NCBI GenBank assembly: GCA_051846895.1
Contig: JBPYCQ010000017.1
Span: 1 to 51,919, forward strand
DNA: 51,919 nucleotides
Direction: 5' to 3'
Source of the DNA: CALKAL01 sp051846895
Lineage (GTDB): Bacteria > Bacillota > Bacilli > Bacillales > Alkalibacillaceae
Below, piece by piece: positions 24,653 through 32,837 of the stretch (the stretch's first letter is position 1; every line of letters begins with the position of its first letter). The position numbers and the translations under genes were made by a program. The notes beneath the pieces were generated by a model. The model saw nothing but the letters and a program-made list of their open reading frames with translations, did no database searches and was not told the origin of the DNA.

Positions 24653-25399
24653 TCATTCAGGAGTTTTACCCCTAAAAACTTTTGAAACTCCAACTTTAAG
24701 GTTTTCAAAAATGAAAGATTGGGCGACATCATTATTGTTGTAAGTCACCACATCTTTTATCGAACCATCATCAAAAAGATATATCATTATTTGTTGACGT
24801 TCAGGATTGACAATCCAGTACTCATTGACGCCACACGATCTATAAAGATTCAGTTTTAAAATCAAGTCTTTGTTACGAGTGCTTTCTGAAAGGACCTCAA
24901 CGATTAAAGATGGAACGCCATTATAATAGTCGTCGTCACCTAAATGTTCATCAAGATCACAAATGACCATTATATCCGGCTGGACGATGTTAATTTCTTT
25001 AGCTGATTTTTTTAGTTCAATATCGTATGGGGCACTGAAAGGTATACATTGAGTTCGTTGAAAGGTATTATAAAACATGCCAAATAGTTGTGAAACCGCA
25101 TATTGATGTGCTGTTTTCGGTGAAGCAAGAAAATAGATTTCACCATTAATATATTCATAACGTTCATCTGATTCACGACGCATCCTCAAAAAATCATCGT
25201 AGGTTGCCTTTTTGCCAAAACCGTAAAGTGGCGTACTTTCATTAACTCGACTAGCATTACCCTCGTCTTGTTGATTTTTGTCCCTGGCAGATAGCCTCGC
25301 AATTTCCGTCCCGTTTCTTGTAACGATAATATCTTCATGTGCAGCTAACATTAAGTATTTTCCGAAGTTATTTTGTAATTCAGTGGAGGTAACTTTCAT
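24653..25399 (-). CDS. Fusion of a Phd/YefM antitoxin domain with a Uma2 nuclease-like domain
   Basis: This 248-residue protein has two parts. Residues 1-42 match the DNA-binding half of Phd/YefM antitoxins (MKVTSTELQNNFGKYL, then DIIVTRNGTEIARLSA). Residues about 65-245 match the Uma2 (DUF820) PD-(D/E)xK-like fold: RYEYINGEIYFLASP, QPDIMVICD with the Asp, VPSLIVEVLSEST with the Glu, and KLNLYRSCGVNEYWIVNP. Uma2 proteins are predicted nucleases of unproven role. No separate toxin gene is adjacent. A perfect palindrome overlaps the promoter, so the Phd part may repress its own gene. Start: ATG after TTAGGAGCTG. Confidence 0.8.
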   Translation of the reverse strand: MKVTSTELQNNFGKYLMLAAHEDIIVTRNGTEIARLSARDKNQQDEGNASRVNESTPLYGFGKKATYDDFLRMRRESDERYEYINGEIYFLASPKTAHQYAVSQLFGMFYNTFQRTQCIPFSAPYDIELKKSAKEINIVQPDIMVICDLDEHLGDDDYYNGVPSLIVEVLSESTRNKDLILKLNLYRSCGVNEYWIVNPERQQIMIYLFDDGSIKDVVTYNNNDVAQSFIFENLKVGVSKVFRGKTPE

Positions 25400-25426
25400 T
25401 TTAATCAGCTCCTAATATTAACTAAA

Positions 25427-25453
25427 TTAGCTAATATAGCTAATCGTATTATA
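25427..25453 (-). promoter_or_regulatory. Operator palindrome overlapping the Phd-Uma2 promoter
   Basis: A perfect 17-bp palindrome TTAGCTA-TAT-TAGCTAA (minus strand; 25427-25443) lies directly after a TATAAT -10 element (minus strand of 25448-25453). The transcription start would fall at the palindrome edge. It fits autorepression by the Phd-like domain. Confidence 0.65.
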
Positions 25454-25561
25454 TGATATATTAATGGAGGTGACAACACATCATAATGGTTGTTGAAAAC
25501 GCCATAATTTTGAAATGTGGTAGAAGTAATGGAAATATAAATTAAGCTGAAATAGGAGAGG

Positions 25562-26428
25562 GTGTTTAATATTAAAAAAGGTAATTGTTTTTTGATAATT
25601 AGTGCAATACTAATTGCAATATCCGCCCCGCCATTATATTTAATGGGTCAAGAGGTTCTTATTCAACAAAATGTTAATAAGCAATACGAGATAGAAACTA
25701 TTTATCATCCGGTCGATATGACGACAGATCCTTTTAATAAGTTACTATACCTTCGAGATGGAACGCTGGTGCCGTTCCCTGAAATGAAAAGAGAGGTTTA
25801 TTTAAATGGGGAAATGATGTCAAGTTATAATGAGTTTATGAATAAAGTTGATGTTTCTAATGAAAACCAAATGACGCGTGTCATTTCCTTTTATGATACA
25901 GAAGTTTCGGTTGTTGACACATTCACTGGAACAAAAGATTATGATGCTAGGGAAAAGTCAAACGTCGAACTTTTTATTGATAAAAAGAATTATGCTGAAC
26001 CTGTTCAATTGGAGATAAGGCCTGCATTTTTAGATAATAATCGATATCATGGATATTTAGGCATGTTAAAGTTAACGAACAATTCTACAAATGAGGAAGA
26101 GTTAGTTATTATCCAACGATTATTTGGAGAACCTTTTTCGACTGAAGAGAAGGATTTTAAGTGGAAGGTCATTTTTATTAATAAAGAAGGAGAAGTTAAG
26201 ACAGATATCTTTACAAGAGATGAAATCGATTCCCCAGCATATAGAAAAGATTTAATCAATAAAGCAACTGTATCTCCATTTGCGCTAGGCTATAAATCTA
26301 ACTTACTACATTCCTATCCATCGTTATTTTATCCAATATTATACCCATTTGGTTCTATGGGACTTGGAATTATATTCTTAGTGTTAGGGATTGTAGTTAG
26401 AAAAAGAAAGGGTATTGAAGCGCAGTGA
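25562..26428 (+). CDS. Membrane protein with a large outer domain, unknown function
   Basis: A 288-residue protein with an N-terminal membrane segment (about 8-30), a beta-rich middle of about 220 residues and a C-terminal membrane segment (about 258-280) followed by a basic tail. I do not recognise the family. It could be an envelope or sporulation-related protein. Start: GTG 25562 after AGGAGAGG, spacing short. It converges on pdxK with a shared terminator. It is monocistronic, and the neighbours give no functional hint. Confidence 0.65.
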   Translation: MFNIKKGNCFLIISAILIAISAPPLYLMGQEVLIQQNVNKQYEIETIYHPVDMTTDPFNKLLYLRDGTLVPFPEMKREVYLNGEMMSSYNEFMNKVDVSNENQMTRVISFYDTEVSVVDTFTGTKDYDAREKSNVELFIDKKNYAEPVQLEIRPAFLDNNRYHGYLGMLKLTNNSTNEEELVIIQRLFGEPFSTEEKDFKWKVIFINKEGEVKTDIFTRDEIDSPAYRKDLINKATVSPFALGYKSNLLHSYPSLFYPILYPFGSMGLGIIFLVLGIVVRKRKGIEAQ

Positions 26429-26507
26429 TTTAGTTAATAAAGGACGGTTCTATTACTTTTTGTATATTAGGATCAATATGGGGAACCTGCGTTGCTTTCT
26501 GCAATGT

Positions 26508-26543
26508 AAAAAGGAAGGAGAATATTTATCCCTTCCTTTTTTA
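26508..26543. terminator. Bidirectional terminator
   Basis: AAAAAGGAAGG (26508-26518) pairs with CCTTCCTTTTT (26531-26541). T runs exist on both strands, so it serves both converging genes. Confidence 0.88.
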
Positions 26544-26567
26544 AATACAATATAACCTTGAAAAAAA

Positions 26568-27407
26568 TTATTGAATAATAATTTCCTCAACCTTAATCTC
26601 ATGAGCTTCTCCAAACTTCCGCTCAGCCGCATGATAAGTTGGTCCTACGAAGTCTGTATAAGAAAAACCGTAATCAATCGCTGTTGTAATAAAACTTTTT
26701 GCATGAAGAACAGCCTCTTTAACTGACATTCCTTTAGCTAAGTTAGCGGTAATTGCGGCGGAATAGGAACACCCCGCGCCACTCGTATTCACTGTTTCAA
26801 TTCTCGGTGCTTCAAAAGTGGTTAGTGTTTTACCATCATACAACACATCAACAGCAGGTCCTTCCAATCTTCCACCTTTGACGAGAACATGTTTTGAACC
26901 AAGCTCGTATAAATCTAGAGCTGCTTGTTTTAGTTCTTCAACTGAAGCGATCGGCCGGTCATTTAAGAGGACGGATGCTTCGGGCATATTTGGAGTGATG
27001 ATCGTTGCAAGAGGAATTAGTTGTTCTTTTAAGGCGACAATCGCATCATCTTTTAACAGTTTCGAGTCCAATTTTCCAATCATGACAGGATCAACAACAA
27101 TGTGTTGAATACTTGATTCTTCAATTAAAGAAGCGACTGCACGAATGACTTCTTCTGAAAATAACATTCCTGTTTTAATTCCGTCTGCCCCAACTTGTTT
27201 CATCGCCGTTGCAAATTGAGCTTCGATAGCGTCTAAATCCAGTGCATGAACATTTTTATTTGTTACAGGGTGACGGCCAACAATCGCAGTAATGATACTC
27301 ATTCCATATACATCTAATTCTTGAAATGTCTTCAGGTCAGCTTGAATCCCAGCGCTCCCACCAGCTGCGGACCCAGCAATTGTTATAACGCGTGGTGGAT
27401 AATTCAT
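26568..27407 (-). CDS. pdxK: Pyridoxine/pyridoxal/pyridoxamine kinase (ThiD-like PdxK)
   Basis: A 279-residue ribokinase-superfamily kinase close to the Bacillus PdxK/ThiD group. ITIAGSAAGGSAGIQADLKTF at the N-terminus, VVDPVMIGK in the middle, and NTSGAGCSYSAAI near 215 with the GAGC anion-hole/catalytic region. The Cys after GAG is typical of Bacillus PdxK and ThiD. It phosphorylates B6 vitamers, possibly also hydroxymethylpyrimidine. No thiamine genes are adjacent, which favours the B6 role. It stands alone. Confidence 0.85.
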   Translation of the reverse strand: MNYPPRVITIAGSAAGGSAGIQADLKTFQELDVYGMSIITAIVGRHPVTNKNVHALDLDAIEAQFATAMKQVGADGIKTGMLFSEEVIRAVASLIEESSIQHIVVDPVMIGKLDSKLLKDDAIVALKEQLIPLATIITPNMPEASVLLNDRPIASVEELKQAALDLYELGSKHVLVKGGRLEGPAVDVLYDGKTLTTFEAPRIETVNTSGAGCSYSAAITANLAKGMSVKEAVLHAKSFITTAIDYGFSYTDFVGPTYHAAERKFGEAHEIKVEEIIIQ

Positions 27408-27614
27408 TGTAAAACCTCTTTCAGTATTATGTCATTGGTAAATAGGATTATTATTGTATCATCCTTCTTATGAATTATTATAGTTTAAAATCTATCGTAT
27501 TTCAGCTTAAGGGCCTTTTGTTACTTATAGAAGTTTTACTCCATTTACCGAACTCCCAATATTAGTTAAAATAATTAATATAAATAACAAGGTATATATC
27601 TGGGGGAATTAGCG

Positions 27615-29294
27615 ATGAAATTAATTGATTTCGAAGAGTATATAGAGGATGTCATTCTTGAGCGGGGGTATAACTATTTTTTCAATGATCATGTTGAAAA
27701 AATTCATGAGAAGTATGATAGTTATTTTGTTGTTGATGTGACTGGAACAAATGATTATACAGTTGAGATTGAGTTGTCAGAGGACGATACTATCCTGCGT
27801 TCAACGTGTGATTGCCCATATGATTGGGGAGATTATTGTAAACATGAAGTAGCTGCCTTGTATGCAATTAAAGAACTATTACACGAGCCAAACAATATAA
27901 AAACAACAGAAGCAAAACAAAATAAACTTGATTTAAAAGAAATCTTATCAGATCTCTCAAAGGATCAACTCATTCAAATCATTCTTAATATAACTAGTGA
28001 ATATCAGCAGTTAGAAAAAGAGATATTTTTTCAATTCTCATCCACGGAAGATTTGATTGCTAGTAGTAAAAAACTAATTAGAGAATACATCAACCTTGCT
28101 AAATATCGTGGTTTTATTGAATGGAATAAAACTTATGACGCTGTGTATGGTGCTAATTTAACTTTGGATAAAGCTCGAAAAAAAATTGATCATGGAAAAG
28201 AAGAAATGGCGGTTTATCTAGGTTTGACAGTTTTACCTATTGTGGTTGACATGTTGGAATATAGTGATGATTCAAGTGGATATCTAGGTATGACAATCAA
28301 TGAAAGTCTAGAAATCATTAATACAGCGATTGCCTCAGGATTAAATTCATTTGATGAAGCGGTTCAACATAGCTTATTTCAAACGATTATGAAGGAAGCG
28401 AATCACAAGCGGTATGATGATTGGGAAGAATGGAGAACCCGCCTTTTGGAAAGCTGTACTTATTTTTGTAAAGATGATGCGATTCGTGAAAGCCTTGAAC
28501 ATCATATTCAAAAGCTACTTTCAAGAGAATCAACATATCCAACATACGATGAATATGTTAAAACAAAATTCAGGTTATTACAGTTGAAAATTATCGAGCT
28601 GTGGGACGATGAGGAACAAATCATACAGTTTATAAATCAGTACATTCAGCATCCTGCATTTCGCGAAAAAGCAGTATTATATTATCTGAATAAAGAAGAG
28701 TATAAAAAAGTTGTAGTCTTATGTAAAGAAGCAGACAAACAAGAAAAGAGGCATTTTGGTCAAGCATCAATATGGAAAAAATATCAAATGCAAGCATATG
28801 AAGGCCTTGAAGATTTAGACAGTCAACGGAAAGTCGCATTGGAATTATTGTATCAAAACGATTATTCTTACTATGAAATATTGAAAAATCTCTATCAACC
28901 AGATGAGTGGGATAAGGTTCTTGAAAAGATCATAACTAACTTTGAAAAGAAACTTTACTTGCCATCAGTTTATGTAAAAATTTTAATTGCAGAAAAACTG
29001 TATAAGAAGTTACTTGAATACTGTCGTTCTAATGTAAAGTCAATAACAAGTTATTATGAATATTTAATAAAGGATTATTCTGAAGAGGTAGAAATTCTAT
29101 TTAGACGAAATATTGAACAAATTGCAAAAGAAGCTAGCCAAAGGTCACATTACAGGAAGGTATGTCATGAAATTAGAACATATAAAAAGACATTTGGTAA
29201 TGATTATGCACAACCTTTAATCAATGAACTAAAGCAAATATATAAACGCAGACCAGCATTTGTCGATGAATTGAGTAAAATTAAGTTGAAATAG
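27615..29294 (+). CDS. SWIM zinc-finger protein
   Basis: A 559-residue protein. Residues about 55-82 hold the SWIM motif CDCPYDWGDYCKHEVAAL (C-x-C-xn-C-x-H), a zinc-binding DNA- or protein-interaction module. The rest is helical with repeated aromatic-charged segments resembling TPR-like or other helical-repeat scaffolds. In Bacillaceae such proteins are common and uncharacterised. Start: ATG after GGGGGA. Monocistronic. Confidence 0.8.
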   Translation: MKLIDFEEYIEDVILERGYNYFFNDHVEKIHEKYDSYFVVDVTGTNDYTVEIELSEDDTILRSTCDCPYDWGDYCKHEVAALYAIKELLHEPNNIKTTEAKQNKLDLKEILSDLSKDQLIQIILNITSEYQQLEKEIFFQFSSTEDLIASSKKLIREYINLAKYRGFIEWNKTYDAVYGANLTLDKARKKIDHGKEEMAVYLGLTVLPIVVDMLEYSDDSSGYLGMTINESLEIINTAIASGLNSFDEAVQHSLFQTIMKEANHKRYDDWEEWRTRLLESCTYFCKDDAIRESLEHHIQKLLSRESTYPTYDEYVKTKFRLLQLKIIELWDDEEQIIQFINQYIQHPAFREKAVLYYLNKEEYKKVVVLCKEADKQEKRHFGQASIWKKYQMQAYEGLEDLDSQRKVALELLYQNDYSYYEILKNLYQPDEWDKVLEKIITNFEKKLYLPSVYVKILIAEKLYKKLLEYCRSNVKSITSYYEYLIKDYSEEVEILFRRNIEQIAKEASQRSHYRKVCHEIRTYKKTFGNDYAQPLINELKQIYKRRPAFVDELSKIKLK

Positions 29295-29366
29295 AAATAC
29301 TGCTTAAGTTTATTGCGATTCTGTTACCTTTGAGATAAAGAATGAAAACAAAAATCGGAGATGATA

Positions 29367-29921
29367 ATGTTGGAAAAATGGGATATATATGATCAATATC
29401 GAAGACCAACTGGAAAGCAGATGGTGCGAGGTGAAGCTTTTAAGGAAGGGGACTATCATTTAGTCATCCATATTTGTTTGTTTAACGAAAAGGGAGAGAT
29501 GCTCATTCAACAGCGTCAGTCAGATCGCGAAAGCTGGAGTAATATGTGGGATGTGACTGTAGGTGGTAGTGCCATAGTTGGTGAAACGAGTCAGAAAGCC
29601 GCACAGAGAGAATTGCAGGAAGAGATTGGTGTTCACCTTGATTTCAGTGACAAGCGTCCGTCTTTAACAGTTAACTTCAGTCACGGATTTGATGACTATT
29701 ATTTGGTCCAAACAGAGTTGAATATTTCAGAGCTACCTTTACCGACAGAGGAAGTAAAACAGGTTACTTGGGCTTCAAAAGAGGAAATTATTAGGAGGAT
29801 TAATGAAGGACTATTCATACCTTATTATGAGTCATTTATCGAACTTTTGTTCAAAATGAAACAAGGTATGGGAGTACGTAAATTTGATGAAACAAATTTG
29901 CAAGGAAGGAAGCATACATAA
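29367..29921 (+). CDS. Nudix hydrolase
   Basis: A 184-residue protein with a complete Nudix box GGSAIVGETSQKAAQRELQEEIG (G-x5-E-x7-REx2EEx pattern). The opening WDIYDQYRRPTGKQMVRGEA resembles the YfcD/isopentenyl-diphosphate-isomerase-like group. The substrate is unknown. Start: ATG 29367 has CGGAG six bases upstream; ATG 29361 is too close. Its stop shares one base with the start of the next gene, so the two are coupled. Confidence 0.85.
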   Translation: MLEKWDIYDQYRRPTGKQMVRGEAFKEGDYHLVIHICLFNEKGEMLIQQRQSDRESWSNMWDVTVGGSAIVGETSQKAAQRELQEEIGVHLDFSDKRPSLTVNFSHGFDDYYLVQTELNISELPLPTEEVKQVTWASKEEIIRRINEGLFIPYYESFIELLFKMKQGMGVRKFDETNLQGRKHT

Positions 29922-30385
29922 TGCATACGACTTGGGCAACGAAAGAAGACATAAACAAACTAACGGAACTGTGGTACGCCATGACTACTGAGATGGAAGA
30001 GGTAGAGGGGATTCCCCGACCTTCATTAGAAAAAGTTAAAGAAGTTAACGAACTGTTTAATAGAGAATATAATCAAGGTAATTTGATGTTTAGAATCGTC
30101 AAAGATAATGCTGGAACAATAATTACCTGCTCTGGTGGTTTGTTACGTTCAGAGTACGCATATCCTTTAGCAGAGGAACAAAGTATTTTTGGGTGGGTGA
30201 TCAACGTCTACACCATTAAAGAATACCGTAGACAACGATTAGCTTCTAAACTAACAAATGAAGTATGTAATTGGCTTAAAACCAAAGGAGCAAATCGTGC
30301 CAAGTTATGGACCAGCTCCCAAGCTCGTGAAATGTATAGGAACTTAGGATTTACTGAATCCTTTGAAATGGATAAAAAATTGTAG
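29921..30385 (+). CDS. GNAT-family N-acetyltransferase
   Basis: A 154-residue GNAT protein. INVYTIKEYRRQRLASKLTNEV shows strand 4 and the acetyl-CoA pyrophosphate loop (R-R-Q-R-L-A), and AKLWTSSQAREMYRNLGF the late strand and helix with the usual Tyr and Gly. The ATG overlaps the stop of the Nudix gene (TAATG), so both come from one message. The acceptor is unknown. Confidence 0.82.
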   Translation: MHTTWATKEDINKLTELWYAMTTEMEEVEGIPRPSLEKVKEVNELFNREYNQGNLMFRIVKDNAGTIITCSGGLLRSEYAYPLAEEQSIFGWVINVYTIKEYRRQRLASKLTNEVCNWLKTKGANRAKLWTSSQAREMYRNLGFTESFEMDKKL

Positions 30386-30409
30386 CTCTTGTTATATGGA
30401 GGGATTGCG

Positions 30410-31141
30410 ATGGAGCGCTTAAAAAGTACAGAAGAATTGTTGTGGATCAAAAATGGCGTCAAAGATATAGATTTTGACAACTTTGATAAAGTAGGATGTA
30501 AAGTTCTGAATTTACTCCCAAACACTTTCGAACGTTATATAAAAATTATCCATCCAATTTATCGAGATAATAATATTCAAGATGAAAAGCTTTTATGGAG
30601 TGATACAGACCCAGATGACTTTGTAAAATTCGACGTTGGTGAAAGACTTACACTTAAATCTTTAGCCAAGAAATATCACTTGCCATATACAAAAGAAATC
30701 AGTACTTGGTCAATCCATCATGCTCTTGGTGGTATACCTCGTTACTTAATTTGCCCTGATGAAGGTACGATGGATGAAATGACACTTCGACAACTAGTTT
30801 CAGTATTAGAATGTTTTTGTATAGGAAAAGCGTGCTTCTTTTACTACGAAGTTCTTAAACTCATATATTCTGTCGGTTTAGAATCAGGTGAGGAACTCTT
30901 TTATAAAGGAAAACTTGAGGAGGTATTCTCACTATATAAAATGGGAGACCAAATGGAAATAGGCTCGCCAACTTATTGGTGGTGCGAGGATAAAAGTTGG
31001 TGTATATATACGGACTATGATATGGATTTCTCAATCGTTGGCGGAAGTGATGAAATTGTTGATGCTCTATTATCTAATAACGAACTAGAGTGTATTGAAG
31101 TTGAGTCTACGACGAGATTGGACTATAAAGCCGATAAATAA
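30410..31141 (+). CDS. Conserved hypothetical cytoplasmic protein
   Basis: A 243-residue soluble protein, rich in acidic and aromatic residues (for example SPTYWWCEDKSWCIYTDYD and FSIVGGSDEIVDALL). I do not recognise the family. The C-terminal stretch resembles the kind of small domain found in immunity or SMI1-like proteins, but this is weak. Start: ATG 30410 after GGAGGG; TTG 30389 has no ribosome binding site. It follows the GNAT gene by 24 bp, so it belongs to the Nudix-GNAT unit. Confidence 0.6.
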   Translation: MERLKSTEELLWIKNGVKDIDFDNFDKVGCKVLNLLPNTFERYIKIIHPIYRDNNIQDEKLLWSDTDPDDFVKFDVGERLTLKSLAKKYHLPYTKEISTWSIHHALGGIPRYLICPDEGTMDEMTLRQLVSVLECFCIGKACFFYYEVLKLIYSVGLESGEELFYKGKLEEVFSLYKMGDQMEIGSPTYWWCEDKSWCIYTDYDMDFSIVGGSDEIVDALLSNNELECIEVESTTRLDYKADK

Positions 31142-31146
31142 TAGAT

Positions 31147-31182
31147 AAGACATGCAAAACTCACCTGCATGTCTTGTTTTTT
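31147..31182 (+). terminator. Intrinsic terminator of the Nudix-GNAT unit
   Basis: AAGACATGCA (31147-31156) pairs perfectly with TGCATGTCTT (31166-31175), followed by G and T6. Confidence 0.9.
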
Positions 31183-31295
31183 ACTCTTATCTCATATCTA
31201 AATTCCCCATATAATAAAAACTTTCCCCATAAAAGAATAGAACAAAAAACTCCAGTCAGGTCATAAATGTTAAACTAAACATAATCAAAATAAAA

Positions 31296-31324
31296 TGAAC
31301 CTTCTCTCCTATTCAATTGTATAA
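31296..31324 (+). promoter_or_regulatory. Possible ECF-type promoter
   Basis: TGAACC (31296-31301), a 16-bp spacer and TGTATAA (31318-31324) lie 33 bp before the membrane protein gene. TGAAC is a usual ECF -35, so the unit may be controlled by its own sigma factor. The -10 is atypical. Confidence 0.35.
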
Positions 31325-31356
31325 GCAAGTAACAGGGTAAAAAGGAGAGGATCAAT

Positions 31357-31728
31357 ATGATTCTAGGTTGGATGATTAGTACCGTAGTAGCAGCAGTTCT
31401 CGGCACAGTTTTTGTATTATTTATTTCAACAATGAATAAAAAAGTTGTTAGAGATTATAAAGGCGATATTGATTTTAGTAAATCAGATTTATACTTTCAG
31501 TGGACGCGGTGGGATTATACGATTATTGTTGCGGCTGTTTATACGTTCTTATGTGTGACAGGTCTTTTAGTTTTTCTTTTGCGGGGTGATAACATTGATA
31601 GCCCGTGGATTCAGTTTTTTATTCATCAAACGTTTGTGTTTATTTTAATTACTTTTATATGGTTTGTTACGAGAATTGCATTTGTATTTAAGGGGATAAA
31701 AGAGCGGTGGTCAGATGAATTCAAATAA
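31357..31728 (+). CDS. Small membrane protein in an ECF sigma operon
   Basis: A 123-residue protein with three membrane segments (about 3-25, 52-73, 86-108) and a positively charged C-terminus. No family recognised. The stop overlaps the ECF sigma gene start by 14 bp. It could sense the envelope or anchor the sigma control unit; this is inference from position. Start: ATG after AAGGAGAGG. Confidence 0.7.
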   Translation: MILGWMISTVVAAVLGTVFVLFISTMNKKVVRDYKGDIDFSKSDLYFQWTRWDYTIIVAAVYTFLCVTGLLVFLLRGDNIDSPWIQFFIHQTFVFILITFIWFVTRIAFVFKGIKERWSDEFK

Positions 31729-32230
31729 AAAAACTCTTTCTAATAGTGGAATAGATTATACGATTGAAGAATTATTTGAAGCGTATAAAATACCCATCTA
31801 TCAATTTATCTATCGTTATTGTCAAGATGAACAATTGAGTATAGATATTGTACAAGATACATTTATAAGGTATCAAAAATATGAAATGAAATTTGATCAA
31901 AGCAAATCTAGTATTAAAACCTACTTATTTCGGATGGCTTATCAAATTCTAATCAACCGGCTCAAGAGACGGAGTCGGATGAAGAAGCTACTACCATTCT
32001 TATATCAAGATAGTACTCAAGAAAAGTTACCACTCGAGGACAAACTATCTGTTCGGGAGGCTATAAAAGAGCTTTCCGATGAACAACGTGCGGTCATTAT
32101 ATTAACTTATTATCAAGATCTAACACAAAAAGAGATAGCGGATATTCTCGAAATCCCTCTGGGTACAGTCAAGTCTAGACTTCACGCGTCATTAAAGATT
32201 TTAAAAAAGAAACTGGAGGTTAAAGAATGA
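31715..32230 (+). CDS. ECF RNA polymerase sigma factor
   Basis: A 171-residue sigma-70 family protein. Region 2: FIYRYCQDEQLSIDIVQDTFIRYQKY, then SSIKTYLFRMAYQILINRLKRR. Region 4: LSDEQRAVIILTYYQDLTQKEIADILEIPLGTVKSRLHASL. It overlaps the previous membrane gene by 14 bp and the next gene by 4 bp (ATGA). Middle gene of a three-gene unit, reminiscent of the sigY/yxl layout in B. subtilis but not clearly orthologous. Confidence 0.85.
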   Translation: MNSNKKTLSNSGIDYTIEELFEAYKIPIYQFIYRYCQDEQLSIDIVQDTFIRYQKYEMKFDQSKSSIKTYLFRMAYQILINRLKRRSRMKKLLPFLYQDSTQEKLPLEDKLSVREAIKELSDEQRAVIILTYYQDLTQKEIADILEIPLGTVKSRLHASLKILKKKLEVKE

Positions 32231-32463
32231 GTAAACATGAGATTCCAGATGAACTTCAAAATAAACTAGAAGAATTCTCGGTGGAGACACCAGAAATCCC
32301 CATAAAGGTTAGTAAACTAGAACGACTGGCTAATATAATCCACGCTCCCGCGAAAAATCCGATAGATTTTTTGAATATTAAAGGGACGTCGATTACGCGG
32401 CTAGTGTTGTATCCATTTATATTGATTATCGCCTTGTTATTTGGGCCAATGTTCCTTATTTGA
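32227..32463 (+). CDS. Small C-terminally anchored protein, candidate anti-sigma factor
   Basis: A 78-residue protein with a polar N-terminal 55 residues and one C-terminal membrane segment (about 57-76). It starts within the stop of the ECF sigma gene (ATGA overlap), the usual arrangement for anti-sigma partners. No zinc-binding HxxxCxxC motif, so it is not a ZAS-type anti-sigma. The role is inferred from context. Confidence 0.6.
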   Translation: MSKHEIPDELQNKLEEFSVETPEIPIKVSKLERLANIIHAPAKNPIDFLNIKGTSITRLVLYPFILIIALLFGPMFLI

Positions 32464-32464
32464 T

Positions 32465-32506
32465 AAAAACGCCTTGTGCTGAATTGGAGCATGAGGTGTT
32501 TTTATT
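32465..32506 (+). terminator. Intrinsic terminator of the second ECF unit
   Basis: AAAAACGCCT (32465-32474) pairs with AGGTGTTTTT (32494-32503) with one wobble, and a T run continues. Confidence 0.75.
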
Positions 32507-32726
32507 TTTCTTCGCCAATATCGAGCTTTCTACAAAATATTCTAAAAAGTTAATAAAAAATATTGGAATTTTATTGTATATTGGTAGAATATAGGTATAA
32601 TTTTAAATGCAAATTACTGTGTCGTTATTAAAACAACAGTGAAGGTCTAGCTAAAGTCATGATTTTTACTTGCTACGCAAAAAAGCATTATTGGTAAAAT
32701 AATACACTTTTAAATGAGGTGGGGGA

Positions 32727-32837
32727 ATGAATAATCTTCAACGATTAAATCAAGACTTCAACGAAGAATCGCAACTTGATGAAAAGGTTGCAATCATTTT
32801 TAATTATGTAGGAAAAATAACAAAGGAGAAAATTTGA
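32727..32837 (+). pseudogene. N-terminal piece of the GAF/HD-GYP gene, separated by a one-base frameshift
   Basis: ATG 32727 after GGTGGGGG opens a 36-codon frame (MNNLQRLNQDFNEESQLDEK, then a helix ending KITKEKI) that stops at TGA 32835-32837. Adding one A in the run GAGAAAATTTG would join it smoothly to the next frame (…ITKEK-N-LNRLILLM), giving the helix that normally precedes the GAF domain. So one base is missing here, or the two frames are coupled by the overlapping TTG/TGA. Confidence 0.65.
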
